A DNA stretch of 64,000 nt from Dactylosporangium sucinum (GCF_014647515.1 NZ_BMPI01000019.1:104311-168310); one strand, 5' to 3'; counted from the first letter of the stretch, positions 1-8,969 are shown. Notes: a model not told the origin generated them from the sequence alone. Program-made: numbers and translations.

Positions 1-108
1 GTCGAACTCGACCGCGTCAGCGCCTTGCTCCGCCGCGAGCAGCAGCGACGGGACGGTGTTCTCCATGCGGCGCAGGGGCGCGCCGCGGTGTCCGACGAGG
101 ATCGGCAC
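1..108 (-). CDS. Glycerophosphodiester phosphodiesterase, N-terminal part (runs off the left edge)
   Basis: Only the first 36 codons are inside the window. From a GTG at 106-108 the reading is VPILVGHRG, then RMENT, then GADAVEFD. HRG followed by ENT and by E-x-D is the N-terminal signature of the GDPD TIM-barrel family, which hydrolyses glycerophosphodiesters to glycerol 3-phosphate and an alcohol. The start lies 11 bases after the stop of the upstream UgpB-like gene on the same strand, so the two are probably one operon for capturing and splitting glycerophosphodiesters. The substrate and the rest of the active site cannot be seen here. Confidence 0.8.
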   Translation of the reverse strand, partial: MPILVGHRGAPLRRMENTVPSLLLAAEQGADAVEFD

Positions 109-119
109 TGCTGCGCCCC

Positions 120-1460
120 TTACTGTCCGACGGATTTGTTGTAGGTGGCGATGGCCTCCGCTATGGCGGTCTGCCCGGCGGTGATGGCCTGGTCGGCGCT
201 GGTCTTGCCGAGGATCACCGACTCGACGATGTCGTTCATCTTGTCGCGGGCCTGCGGCATGACCCCCATGAGGCAGCCGCTGCTGGCCGCCGTCGTGGCG
301 GCGGTGCGCAACTCGGCGCCGGGCTTGGCGAAGTCCGGGTAGGTCGCGACGGTTTCCTGGAACGCCTTGCTGTCCGCTGCCGCCGTGACGACCGGGATGT
401 AGCCGGTCTGCGCGGCCCAGTAGCCCTGCGCGTCGGCCGACGCGAGGTACTTGAGGAACTCCGCCGCGGCGGCCTGTTGCGCCTTCGGGTGCCCGGCCAT
501 CGTCCAGACCGCCGCCCCGCCGTTGAACACGCCGCTCGCGGTGGTGTTGTCCGGCCTGACGTAGTTGGCGACCCCGACCTCGAACTTCGAGCCCTTCATG
601 ATGTCGCGCAGGTTGGCCGACGTGAACGGCAGGATCGCCGCACGCCCGGCCTGGAACGCCGCGGACGCGTCGGTGTTGTTGCGCCCGACGTTGAGCAGGC
701 TGCCGTCCTTCACCAGGCCCGCCCAGGTGTTCACGATCCCGCGCAGCTCAGGGGTGTCCCAGTTGACGGCGGTGGTGCGGCCGGAGCGACCGTTGTCCTG
801 GTTGCAGTACTGCACGCCGCCCGCGGCGAGCATCTGCTCGACGAGCCAGCCGTCGATCGACGCCACCGCGCCGTAGCGGGTGGTCTTGCCTCCGGCGCTG
901 ACCGTCAGCTTGCGGGCCGCCTCGGCCAGCTCACCCATCGTGGTCGGCGGCTTCTCCGGGTCGAGGCCGGCGTCCTTGAACGCGGTCTTGTTGTAGAACA
1001 GCATCGGCGCCGAGGCGTTGAAGGGCAGGGCCTGCAGCTTGCCGCCGACCGTGTAGTACTTGGCGATGCCCGGTTCGACGGTGGCGGTGTCGATCCCGGC
1101 CGGCCCGGCGAGGTCGGCGAAGGCGACCGTCGCCTTGGTGTCGACCATGAGCTGGGTGCCGATCTCGAAGACCTGCACCAGGTTCGGCGTCTGCCGCGAC
1201 TGCACCGACGCCTTGAGCTTGGTGAGCGAGTCGTTGTACTTGCCCTGGAACGTCGCCTCGACCTTGATCTTGCCGGCGTGGGCCTTGTTGAACTCCTCGA
1301 CGAGGTGGTTGACGGCCTCGCCGTTGGCACCGGCCATCGAGTGCCAGAACGTCACCGTCTGCTCGCCGCCGCTGTCGTCACCCGCGTCGTCGCCGCAGGC
1401 CGTGAGCCCCGCGAGCAGCGTCGCGACCGCAGCGGCCGCAAGAAAGCGTCTCCGTAACAT
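120..1460 (-). CDS. ugpB: UgpB-like ABC transporter substrate-binding lipoprotein
   Basis: 446 residues. The N-terminus is a lipoprotein signal (RRR, hydrophobic run, lipobox GLTAC with Cys22). The mature part starts TFWHSMAG, followed by an FN-rich helix, GKYND and QVFEIGTQLM, the pattern of the UgpB branch of family-1 binding proteins that take up glycerol 3-phosphate or its diesters. The ATG at 1458-1460 has AGGAGG four to five bases upstream. The following gene is a glycerophosphodiesterase, which fits. No UgpA/UgpE permease is in the window; they may lie beyond the left edge or be supplied elsewhere. A motif shared with the kinase operon lies about 70 bases upstream (1531-1543). UgpB-like is firm; the exact ligand is inference. 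Confidence 0.82.
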   Translation of the reverse strand: MLRRRFLAAAAVATLLAGLTACGDDAGDDSGGEQTVTFWHSMAGANGEAVNHLVEEFNKAHAGKIKVEATFQGKYNDSLTKLKASVQSRQTPNLVQVFEIGTQLMVDTKATVAFADLAGPAGIDTATVEPGIAKYYTVGGKLQALPFNASAPMLFYNKTAFKDAGLDPEKPPTTMGELAEAARKLTVSAGGKTTRYGAVASIDGWLVEQMLAAGGVQYCNQDNGRSGRTTAVNWDTPELRGIVNTWAGLVKDGSLLNVGRNNTDASAAFQAGRAAILPFTSANLRDIMKGSKFEVGVANYVRPDNTTASGVFNGGAAVWTMAGHPKAQQAAAAEFLKYLASADAQGYWAAQTGYIPVVTAAADSKAFQETVATYPDFAKPGAELRTAATTAASSGCLMGVMPQARDKMNDIVESVILGKTSADQAITAGQTAIAEAIATYNKSVGQ

Positions 1461-1530
1461 GTCTCCTCCTGATGCGCCGCGGCGCTGCGGTGAGCTTCGC
1501 AGACCGGGGTGTCAGCGGCGTTGGAGCGAT

Positions 1531-1543
1531 TTAACATCAGCCG
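1531..1543. promoter_or_regulatory. Candidate DeoR-type operator before the ugpB-like gene
   Basis: The 13-mer TTAACATCAGCCG recurs with one change (TTAACATCAACCG) at 3505-3517 between the phosphate permease and the kinase operon. On the minus strand TTGTGA, 17 bases, then TTAAAT could be the promoter of the binding protein, so the motif would overlap its -10 region. AACA and TGTT form arms at 1533-1536 and 1544-1547. Binding by the DeoR protein encoded at 5662 is inference. Confidence 0.4.
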
Positions 1544-1686
1544 TGTTGTTTTCACAAGACCATCATCACGACTACCCTCGATCGGACCGCTTCTTCCGAG
1601 CTGACGTGGCACGCCGAACCGGACGAGGCAGGCACGTACCACCCGGAACCGGAAGCGTTATCACCGTGAGAACTTCACTCGGCACG

Positions 1687-2346
1687 CTACTGGAATCGTT
1701 TCATGACGCCGTCGGCAAGAGCGTCCGCAGCCGCGGCGAGACGCTGTCCGGCGACATCGAGCCGGCCGAGCAGGAGCACCGGCACCAGGGCCGCCGCGCC
1801 GGTGCCCGGCATGAGCGCCGCGACCGCGTGCTGGTAGGCCGGGCGGACGCCGGGCTTCTTCGCCTCGGCCGCGGCCTCGGCCGCCCGCCTGGGCGCGTCG
1901 GGCAACAGGCCCACCGCGGCGTCGAGCCGGGCGAGCCCGCCGGCCAGACGGTCCAGCACCGGTCCGTACAGCGGGTCGGGCGCCGCGCCGAACAGGTCGA
2001 ACTCCCGCACGAAGTCGCGCGTCGCGTCGAGCACGTCGTCGACACCGCGGGAGAGCCGGAACAGGTCCTCCCGGTCGATCGGGGAGGTCACCGTGCGCCG
2101 CAGCCGGCCGATCAGGGCCGCCCGGTGCGCGTCGCCGTCGTGCTCCACCACGCCGATGAGGTGCCGGGCCCGGGCCGGTTCCACGATGCCCGCCGTGACC
2201 CGGCGGGCCACCTCGACGCCGCGCTCGGCGCAGCGCACCTGCTCGGCGACAAGGCCGACCAGCGACCGGTCGTTGGCGCCGGCCAGGTCCCGGCCCAGCC
2301 GGGCCAGCCCGCTCAGGACACCAGCGACACCGCCACCGCCGCGCAC
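1687..2346 (-). CDS. DUF47 (PhoU-like) partner of PiT phosphate permease
   Basis: About 219 residues, largely helical, with the family segment SPIDREDLFRLSRGVDD followed by VLDATRDFVREF, as in the YkaA/DUF47 proteins that accompany PiT permeases and are thought to modulate them. It follows and overlaps the permease on the same strand, the usual order. Start is uncertain. GTG at 2344-2346 gives a normal family length and overlaps the permease by 34 bases. An ATG at 2416-2418 has a better ribosome-binding site (GAGGAG) but would add a Gly/Arg/Pro-rich stretch that looks like a shadow of the permease frame. The function rests on family and context. Confidence 0.75.
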   Translation of the reverse strand: MRGGGGVAGVLSGLARLGRDLAGANDRSLVGLVAEQVRCAERGVEVARRVTAGIVEPARARHLIGVVEHDGDAHRAALIGRLRRTVTSPIDREDLFRLSRGVDDVLDATRDFVREFDLFGAAPDPLYGPVLDRLAGGLARLDAAVGLLPDAPRRAAEAAAEAKKPGVRPAYQHAVAALMPGTGAAALVPVLLLGRLDVAGQRLAAAADALADGVMKRFQ

Positions 2347-3329
2347 GCGCCCCCACCGACGAACGCCGCCGGCAGGGTCAGCAGCCACGCCTGGCTCAGT
2401 CGCAGGACCTTCCGCCATCGCACTCTCCTCGCTCCTCGAGAGAGTCCGGCGCCGACCAGCGCGCCGGACATCGACTGGGTCATGCTCACCGGCGCGCCGA
2501 CGGCGGCCGTGCCGAGCACCACACCGGCACTCGACAGCTCGGTCACCACCACTCCGTCCTGCCGGGCCGCGACCAGCCCGCCGCCGGCGCCGCCCAGGCG
2601 GCGCACCCCGAGCAGGCCGCCCGCCATGAAACAGGCCGCGATCAGCGCCAGCGCGGCCGGCGACCGGGCGTAGCGGTCCGGCGCGCCACCGAGCAGCACC
2701 GCGTAGACCGCGAGCATCTTCTGGCCGTCGTTCGCGCCGTACGCGACGCAGGCCGCGGCGAATCCGCCCAGGTGCAGCCGGCGCAGGCGGCTCGCGGCCC
2801 CGCCGCGGCGCCCGGCCCGCGCCGGTGGCAGCGCGGCGACGACCCGCGCGGCACCCAGGGCGACCAGCGCACCGACCAGCGGCGCCGCGGCCGCCGCGGC
2901 GAGCACCGCACCCACCACCGCCCAGTCGACGGCGTCACCACCGCCGCCGACGAGACCGCCGCCGGTGCCGGCACCCGCGATGCCGCCGATGAGCGCCAGC
3001 GTGAGGCTGGTGGGCAGGCGACGAGCCGCCAGCAGGACGGTCACCGCGACGGCAGCGCCGATCCCCGCCAGGATCTGCGCCCTGGACGCCGGTCCCGGTG
3101 CCACCGAGGGCACCAGCCGCCCGTCGAGGGTCGTGGCCACCGCGGTGCCGACCAGCAGTGGCGCGGCGAGCACGGCGGTGGTGAGCAGCGCGAGCGCGCC
3201 GGGCGGGCGCAGCCCCGACGCCCCGACGCCGATCCCGACCAGGACGCCCGCGTCATTGAAGCCCGTGAACACCGCGAACAGCGCGGCGACGCCGAGCGCG
3301 ACAGCCGTAGCGGTCGACACCCGCACCAT
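2313..3329 (-). CDS. pit: PiT-family inorganic phosphate permease
   Basis: About 338 residues from the ATG at 3327-3329, with around ten hydrophobic segments. The N-terminal repeat carries FTGFNDAG (residues 22-28) and the C-terminal repeat YGANDGQK, the paired signatures of low-affinity phosphate:cation symporters; GAPVSMTQ near the end matches the PiT GxPVS-T motif with the usual His replaced by Gln. It leads a two-gene operon with the DUF47 protein. An upstream in-frame ATG at 3423-3425 would add 32 charged residues. It would leave only about 80 bases to the candidate operator at 3505, so it is not excluded. Family assignment is solid; metal-phosphate preference is not visible. Confidence 0.85.
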   Translation of the reverse strand: MVRVSTATAVALGVAALFAVFTGFNDAGVLVGIGVGASGLRPPGALALLTTAVLAAPLLVGTAVATTLDGRLVPSVAPGPASRAQILAGIGAAVAVTVLLAARRLPTSLTLALIGGIAGAGTGGGLVGGGGDAVDWAVVGAVLAAAAAAPLVGALVALGAARVVAALPPARAGRRGGAASRLRRLHLGGFAAACVAYGANDGQKMLAVYAVLLGGAPDRYARSPAALALIAACFMAGGLLGVRRLGGAGGGLVAARQDGVVVTELSSAGVVLGTAAVGAPVSMTQSMSGALVGAGLSRGARRVRWRKVLRLSQAWLLTLPAAFVGGGACAAVAVSLVS

Positions 3330-3497
3330 CCGTTCCGGCGCCTTGAAGCGCGCCCGTAGTGAACCGCTGATGTGAAGATCTCGCAGCACTGCGAGGGCAG
3401 CCGGCCAGTCCCGCCGCGGCCGCACCGGCGGCCGGATTGGTCTGAGCTGCTAAAACGTCGACTCGGCCGCCTGGATCTAGCCGATACGATAAGTGGC

Positions 3498-3517
3498 TGT
3501 TATCTTAACATCAACCG
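3498..3517. promoter_or_regulatory. Candidate DeoR-type operator between pit and the FGGY kinase operon
   Basis: TGTTA (3498-3502) and TAACA (3506-3510) form a perfect inverted repeat with spacer TCT. The right arm begins TTAACATCAACCG, the motif repeated upstream of the ugpB-like gene. It lies 38 bases before the kinase ATG and in the divergent space before pit, so one regulator could control both directions. This is a sequence observation; the regulator is inferred. Confidence 0.45.
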
Positions 3518-3554
3518 AACGCTCACTTCGCACGACGGGAAGCTGCGACAGCGC

Positions 3555-5051
3555 ATGGGAATCGAGCACACTTCTACCTCGGGCCTGTGGGCCGGCGTCG
3601 ACGTCGGCACACAAAGCCTCCGAGTCCTGCTGGTGGACGACCACGGAGCCGTGGTGGGGCGCGGCGCCGGCCGGCTGGACAGCCACCGGTCCGGCACCCG
3701 CCACGAGCAGGATCCCGAGCAGTGGTGGCAGGTCCTCGGCCATGCCGGCAGGGCGGCGCTCGCCGACGCCGGACGGGTCCTCCCCCGGCCGGCGGGGCTC
3801 GTGCGGGGGATGGCGATCTGCGGCACGTCCGGGACGTTCCTGCTGGCCGGGGCGGACGCACCGGCGGAGGCGCTGACGCCGGCGCTGATGTACGACGACG
3901 CCCGCGCCGCGGACGGCTGGGCCGGCCCCGGGCAGCCCTCCTGGCCGCTCGCGAAGCTCGCCTGGCTGGCCGAGCACGGCAGCGCACCGGTTCGCGCGGG
4001 CCTCGCCGCCGGCCGGGTCCGGCTCGAACACTGCCCTGACTTCCTCGCCGCGCGGCTGGTCGGGCACCGGGTCGCGACCGATTGGAGCCACGCGCTGAAG
4101 ACCGGCTACGACCCGGCCGCGCTCGCCTGGCCGGCGGCGTCAGCGGTGCCCGCCGGCGTGCTTCCCGATGTGGTACGGCCAGGAACGCTCCTCGGCCACC
4201 TCGACGCCGACGGTGCCGCGCACACCGGCTTCGCCGCCGGCACGCCCGTGCGAGCCGGGATGACCGACGGCTGCGCCGCCCAGATCGCGGCCGGCGCGCT
4301 GGTCCCCGGCTCGTGGAACGCCGTGCTCGGCACCACGCTCGTCCTCAAGGGCGTCACAGCGGATCGGCTCGAGGATCCGGCCGGCGCCGTGTACTCGCAC
4401 CGCCACCCCGATCAGGGCTGGCTGCCGGGCGGCGCGTCGAGCGTCGGGGCCGCACTGCTCGACCGGCGCTTCCCCGCCGCCGACCGCGCCCGCCGCGACG
4501 CGGCCGCGGCGCGGTTCGAACCGGCCGGCGGCATCGTCTACCCGCTCGCCGGCCGCGGCGAGCGGTTCCCGTTCGTCCGGCCCGACGCCGAGGCGTTCGA
4601 GGCGGGCGACCTCGTCGACGACGACGACCGGTACGCGGCCGTGCTGCAGGCCGTCGCCTATGTCGAGAAGCTCGCGTACGCACACCTGCGCCGTCTCGGC
4701 GCACGGGTCGATGGGCCGTACTACGTCACCGGGGGCGCCACCCGCAGCCGGTACTGGTGCCAGTTGCGCGCCGACATCCTCGGCCACGAACTGATCCTGC
4801 CGGCCAGCGCCGAGCCCGCCTTCGGCATGGCCGTCCTCGCCGCCGCGGGCGAAGGCCCGCTCGTCTCGGCGGCCGGCCGCATGATCCGTCCCGGAACCGT
4901 CGTCACGCCCCGGCCCGGCGCGACCGGACGGTTCGCCGATGCCTACGCCCGCTTCCTCGACGCTCTCGTCGAGCGCGACTGGATCGACGCCGGGCTCGCC
5001 GGCTACGCGAAGGACGTCCCGCTCGTCGGCGCCTCCGGCGGTGCGGCATGA
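3555..5051 (+). CDS. FGGY-family carbohydrate kinase
   Basis: 498 residues from the ATG at 3555. The N-terminal ATPase fold begins GVDVGTQSLRVLLVD (phosphate-1 loop), with the second-domain elements MTDGCAAQIAAGA and YVTGGATRSRYWCQ (adenosine loop), as in xylulokinase, ribulokinase and related enzymes that phosphorylate sugars or polyols. Length is typical. It is the first gene of a five-gene operon; its TGA overlaps the ATG of the histidine phosphatase. A second, divergent FGGY kinase follows in the same operon, so the two probably act on different intermediates. The substrate is not deducible; xylulose, erythritol/tetritol or glycerol-like polyols are all possible. Confidence 0.85.
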   Translation: MGIEHTSTSGLWAGVDVGTQSLRVLLVDDHGAVVGRGAGRLDSHRSGTRHEQDPEQWWQVLGHAGRAALADAGRVLPRPAGLVRGMAICGTSGTFLLAGADAPAEALTPALMYDDARAADGWAGPGQPSWPLAKLAWLAEHGSAPVRAGLAAGRVRLEHCPDFLAARLVGHRVATDWSHALKTGYDPAALAWPAASAVPAGVLPDVVRPGTLLGHLDADGAAHTGFAAGTPVRAGMTDGCAAQIAAGALVPGSWNAVLGTTLVLKGVTADRLEDPAGAVYSHRHPDQGWLPGGASSVGAALLDRRFPAADRARRDAAAARFEPAGGIVYPLAGRGERFPFVRPDAEAFEAGDLVDDDDRYAAVLQAVAYVEKLAYAHLRRLGARVDGPYYVTGGATRSRYWCQLRADILGHELILPASAEPAFGMAVLAAAGEGPLVSAAGRMIRPGTVVTPRPGATGRFADAYARFLDALVERDWIDAGLAGYAKDVPLVGASGGAA

Positions 5052-5665
5052 ACACCGTGACGCTGGCCCGGCACGGCCGTACGGCCTGGCACACGCCGAA
5101 CCGGTACACCGGGCGCAGCGACATCGCGCTCGACGACGTCGGCGTGCGGCAGGCGGAGGCGCTCGCCCGCTGGGCCGCCGGCCGCGGGTTCGCCGCCCTC
5201 GCCAGCTCGGACCTGCGGCGGGCCGTGGACACCGCGGCCGCCGTGGCGGCGGCGACCGGGCTCGCCCCGGCCGCCGACCCCCGGCTGCGGGAGCTGGACT
5301 TCGGCATCGCGGAGGGGCACACGCTCGCCGACCTCGACCCGGCCGTCGCCGAGCCGTTCGTCCGCGACCCCGTCACGCATCACTTCCCCGGCGGGGAGCA
5401 CCCGGCCCGCGCCGTCGACCGCTTCCACGCCGGGCTGGCCGCGCTGCACGCGCGCGTACCGGAGGGCAGCGCTCTGGTGGTGGCCCACAGCACGATCATC
5501 CGCCTGGTCGTGTGCGCGGCGCTGGGCCTGCCGCTCGCGCAGTACCGCCACCGGCTGCCGGCGCTCGACCCGACCGCGGTGACCACGCTCCGGCTGGCCG
5601 GGGACGGCGTGCCGATGGCCCTGCTGGCGTACAACGTGCCGGTGTCTGAAGGATGGCAGCCATGA
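5048..5665 (+). CDS. Histidine phosphatase family protein (phosphoglycerate mutase-like)
   Basis: 205 residues. RHGRTAWHT at the N-terminus gives the phosphorylated His of the RHG motif; the second catalytic His is in VVAHSTIIRL and the acidic residue in LRELDFGIAEG. These are the hallmarks of branch-1 histidine phosphatases. The gene overlaps the kinase before it and the regulator after it by ATGA, so it is a fixed member of the operon. A phosphatase between two sugar kinases suggests either removal of a dead-end sugar phosphate or a phosphate-transfer step in the pathway. This is inference; true mutase activity cannot be excluded. Confidence 0.8.
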   Translation: MNTVTLARHGRTAWHTPNRYTGRSDIALDDVGVRQAEALARWAAGRGFAALASSDLRRAVDTAAAVAAATGLAPAADPRLRELDFGIAEGHTLADLDPAVAEPFVRDPVTHHFPGGEHPARAVDRFHAGLAALHARVPEGSALVVAHSTIIRLVVCAALGLPLAQYRHRLPALDPTAVTTLRLAGDGVPMALLAYNVPVSEGWQP

Positions 5666-6441
5666 CCGACGCAACGGAGCGCAGCCGGCCGGCCCAGCGG
5701 CAGGCGGAGATCGTCGAGCACGTCCTGCAGCACGGTTCCGTGTCGGCCAACGAGCTGGCCGAACTGTTCCATGTCAGCCTGATGACCATCCACCGCGATC
5801 TCGACGAGCTGGAGCGGCAGGGCGTCGTCCGCAAGTTCCGCGGCGGGGTGAGCGCCCAGCCGTCGAGCGTGTTCGAGAGCAACGTGTCCTTCCGGCTGCG
5901 CGCCGCGAAGGCCGAGAAGCTCGCGATCGCGCAGCGAGCCCGAGAGCTGATCGAGCCCGGCATGGCCGTCATGCTGGACGACTCGACCACCACCCTGGAA
6001 CTCGCCCGGCTCCTGGAGGACGCGGCGCCGCTGACCGTGATGACCAACTTCCTGGAGACCATCAAGCTGCTCAGCACCATGCGGGGCATCCGGCTGCTGG
6101 CCCTCGGCGGGGAGTACTACCCGACGCACGACTCCTTCCTCGGCGTGCCGTGCATCGACGCGATCGAGGCGCTGCGCGTCGATCTGCTCTTCGCCTCCAC
6201 CTCCGCCGTCTCCGGCAACTACGCGTACCACCAGGAACAGGAGATCGTCCTGGTCAAGCGGGCCATGATCCGTGCCGCCCAGCGGTCGGTGCTCATGGTG
6301 GACCACACCAAGCTCGGCCGGGCCTCCCTGCACCGCCTCGCCCCGCTGTCCGACATCGACCTGGTCATCACCGACAAGCAGGCGCCGCCCGAGGCGCTGC
6401 TGGAGATGCGCGAGAACGGCGTCAAGTATGAAGCGGTCTGA
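5662..6441 (+). CDS. DeoR-family transcriptional regulator
   Basis: 259 residues. The helix-turn-helix covers about residues 14-55 (SANELAELFHVSLMTIHRDL), followed by FRGG and the DeoR sugar-phosphate sensor domain with LDDSTTTLELARLL and a C-terminal VDHTKLG segment. I chose the ATG at 5662 over 5653: it overlaps the phosphatase stop as ATGA and has GAAGGA nine bases upstream, whereas 5653 touches that ribosome-binding site. DeoR proteins usually repress their own operon until a phosphorylated sugar binds. The inverted repeat at 3498-3510 and the related site at 1531 are the natural candidates for its operators. Confidence 0.88.
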   Translation: MTDATERSRPAQRQAEIVEHVLQHGSVSANELAELFHVSLMTIHRDLDELERQGVVRKFRGGVSAQPSSVFESNVSFRLRAAKAEKLAIAQRARELIEPGMAVMLDDSTTTLELARLLEDAAPLTVMTNFLETIKLLSTMRGIRLLALGGEYYPTHDSFLGVPCIDAIEALRVDLLFASTSAVSGNYAYHQEQEIVLVKRAMIRAAQRSVLMVDHTKLGRASLHRLAPLSDIDLVITDKQAPPEALLEMRENGVKYEAV

Positions 6442-7843
6442 GGCAGCCCACGCGGTCGGTGTCGACGTCGGCACCACCGTCACCAAGGCGGTCGTGTTCG
6501 CGCCGGACGGCACCGCGCTGCGCCGCGCCGCCCGCCCCACGGTGCTGCACCGGGCGGGCCCGGGCCGGTACGAGCAGGACGCCGCGGCGGTCACCGCCTC
6601 GGTCGTGGCCGTTCTCGACGAGCTCGAACCCGGGCCGGTCGCGGCGGTCGGGATCACCGGGCAGGGCGACGGGCTCTGGGCGGTGGACGACGCCGGGCAC
6701 CCTGTCCGGGCCGCCATCTCCTGGCTCGACGCGCGCGCCGCCGACGTCGTCGCCGAATGGACGGCAGGCGGCGCGCTGCTGCAGGTGTTCGACCGCACCG
6801 GCAACCTGCCGTTCGCAGGCAGCGCCGGGCCGCTACTGGCCTGGCTCGACCGCAACGAGCCGGCCACGCTCGACCGGGCGGCCACCGCGGCGTACTGCAA
6901 GGACGTCGTCGTGCAACGGCTGACCGGGCTGCGCGCGACCGACGTGTCCTCGGTGCCGTTCCTCGACCCCGGCACCCGCGACTACGACCCCGCACTGCTG
7001 GCCACACTGGGCCTGGCTCACCGCCGGGACCTGCTCCCGCCGGTCCTGGCCGCCCCGGTCGAGGGGTTGCGCACCGCCATCGGCGGGATACCGGCCGGCA
7101 CACCGGTGGTCGCGGCGCCGTACGACCTGCCGGCCGCCGCGCTCGGCGCCGGCGTCGCGAAGGTCGGCGACGGCCTGCTGATCGTCGGCACGACCCTGGC
7201 CTGCCAGGTGCTCGCCGACCGGGTCGGCACCGGCGAGCCCGCCGGGCTGACGCTCACGACCTGGGAACCGGGACGATGGCTGCGAGCGCTCCCGGCGATG
7301 GTCGGCACGGCCGGCCTGGACTGGGTGCTGAACCTGACCGGGGGCACACCCGACGACCTGCCGGCGCTGCTGGCCGGCGGCGACTCCACCGGCCTGTCGG
7401 TGCTGCCGTTCTTCGCCGAGGCGGGCGAACGGGCGCCGTTCGTGGCGCCCGCGGCCCGGGCCCGCATCGACGGACTGCACACCGGCGTCACGGCCGCCGA
7501 CCTCGTGGTCGCCACCTGTGAGGCGATCGCGTACAGCGCACGGCACTGCCTCACCGCCGCCGGCCTCGACGGCGAACTGTTCGCCTGCGGTGGCGGCATG
7601 CGCAGCGGCGCCTGGGCACAGATCTTCGCCGACGTTCTCGACCGGCCCGTGCGGGTGCTGCTCGGGGAGGAGGTCGGTGCCCGCGGCGCGGCTCAGGCGG
7701 CGCTGCGCACCGTCGGCGATGCGGAGCTGCCGCCGCCACCGCCGACCGCCGTGTTCACCCCGCGCCGGTCCTACGACGACCGCTACGCCGACTACCTGCT
7801 CGCTGTTGCCAACGCCCGCTCGACCTGGAGGACCACCCCGTGA
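6428..7843 (+). CDS. Second FGGY-family carbohydrate kinase
   Basis: 471 residues from the ATG at 6428, overlapping the DeoR gene by 14 bases. The phosphate loop VGVDVGTTVTKAVVF is at the N-terminus, with GITGQGDGLWAVDDAG, SWLDARAADV, APYDLPAAALGAG (likely catalytic Asp) and FACGGGMRSGAWAQ (nucleotide site). It is only distantly similar to the first kinase of the operon and is closer in appearance to the LsrK/erythritol-kinase-like part of the family. It is translationally coupled to the dehydrogenase that follows. Substrate unknown. Confidence 0.83.
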   Translation: MKRSEAAHAVGVDVGTTVTKAVVFAPDGTALRRAARPTVLHRAGPGRYEQDAAAVTASVVAVLDELEPGPVAAVGITGQGDGLWAVDDAGHPVRAAISWLDARAADVVAEWTAGGALLQVFDRTGNLPFAGSAGPLLAWLDRNEPATLDRAATAAYCKDVVVQRLTGLRATDVSSVPFLDPGTRDYDPALLATLGLAHRRDLLPPVLAAPVEGLRTAIGGIPAGTPVVAAPYDLPAAALGAGVAKVGDGLLIVGTTLACQVLADRVGTGEPAGLTLTTWEPGRWLRALPAMVGTAGLDWVLNLTGGTPDDLPALLAGGDSTGLSVLPFFAEAGERAPFVAPAARARIDGLHTGVTAADLVVATCEAIAYSARHCLTAAGLDGELFACGGGMRSGAWAQIFADVLDRPVRVLLGEEVGARGAAQAALRTVGDAELPPPPPTAVFTPRRSYDDRYADYLLAVANARSTWRTTP

Positions 7844-8874
7844 CCCGCGTACTCGTCGCCGGCGACCACTTCGTCACCCCCTCGCTCGTGGTCGACGCCC
7901 TCCGCCGGCTCACCGGCCTCGACATCGTCACCCACACCGGACCGTGGCCGCACACGCCGTTCGGCCCGGTGAACGAGGTCGACGAGGCGTCGGACATCGA
8001 GGACGAGCTCATCGACCTGCTCTCCGGGGTCGACGTGGTGATCACCCAGATGGCGCCGCTCACCGAACGGGTGCTGGCCGCCGCCCCGGCACTGAAACTG
8101 ATCGTGGTCACCCGCGGCGGACCGGTCAACGTGAACCTCGCCGCCGCCGAGGCCCGCGGCATCGAGGTCCGCAGCACACCGGGGCGCAACGCGGTGGCCG
8201 CCGCTGAACACACCGTCGCACTCATGCTCGCGGCGCTGCGCATGATCCCGGCCACCCACGCGTCGGTGCTCGCCGGCCAGTGGCGCTCCGACCTCTACGC
8301 GCTCGACGCCGTCGGCTCCGAGCTCGGCGGCACCACCGCAGGGCTCGTCGGCTACGGCGCCATCGGCCGGCGGGTGGCCCGCATCCTGCGCGCGTTCGAC
8401 GCGACCGTGCTCGTGCACGACCCGTACGCCGACCCCGCCACCCTCGACGGCGCCGATGCGGTCCCGCTGGACGAGCTGCTGTCCCGCAGCCAGGTGCTCA
8501 GCCTGCACGCCCGGCTGACCGCCGAGACCCGCGGCATGATCGGCGCCAAGGAGCTGGCCCAGCTGCCGCCGGGCGCGGTGCTGGTCAACTCCGCCCGTGG
8601 TGGCCTGCTCGACTACCCGGCCGTGGCTGAGGCCCTCGCATCGGGACGGCTGCGGGCCGCCGCCTTCGACGTGTTCGACGTCGAACCGCTGCCGGCGGAC
8701 TCACCGCTGCGGACGGCACCCGGCACGGTGCTGACCCCGCACCTCGCCGGCGCGACCGTGCAAACCGCCCGCCGGGCGGCGGAGCAGGCCGCCGACGCGC
8801 TCGCGACGTGGCTCGCCGGAACCGCGGCGCAGCCGGTACGCCCGGTTGCCGCGCTGGAGCCGGGCGGCCGCTGA
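7840..8874 (+). CDS. D-isomer-specific 2-hydroxyacid dehydrogenase
   Basis: 344 residues, GTG start overlapping the kinase stop (GTGA) with CTGGAGG upstream. The NAD site is LVGYGAIGRRVARIL (GYGAIG at about 171-176); the catalytic Arg lies in VNSARGG near residue 252 and the catalytic His in LTPHLAG (His301), the order expected in the 2-hydroxyacid dehydrogenase superfamily. It closes the operon, which suggests that the pathway makes or reduces a 2-oxoacid or its phosphate. The family includes phosphoglycerate and phosphoerythronate dehydrogenases, which would fit beside sugar kinases, but that choice is inference. Confidence 0.85.
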   Translation: MTRVLVAGDHFVTPSLVVDALRRLTGLDIVTHTGPWPHTPFGPVNEVDEASDIEDELIDLLSGVDVVITQMAPLTERVLAAAPALKLIVVTRGGPVNVNLAAAEARGIEVRSTPGRNAVAAAEHTVALMLAALRMIPATHASVLAGQWRSDLYALDAVGSELGGTTAGLVGYGAIGRRVARILRAFDATVLVHDPYADPATLDGADAVPLDELLSRSQVLSLHARLTAETRGMIGAKELAQLPPGAVLVNSARGGLLDYPAVAEALASGRLRAAAFDVFDVEPLPADSPLRTAPGTVLTPHLAGATVQTARRAAEQAADALATWLAGTAAQPVRPVAALEPGGR

Positions 8875-8969
8875 TCAGCTCCCACGCGCCGGGCCGTGCC
8901 GATCATGGCGACGTGGTGCGCAACAGTGTCCTGAGCATGTCGGCAGAGTAGGTGTCGCTACCGTCGCGC

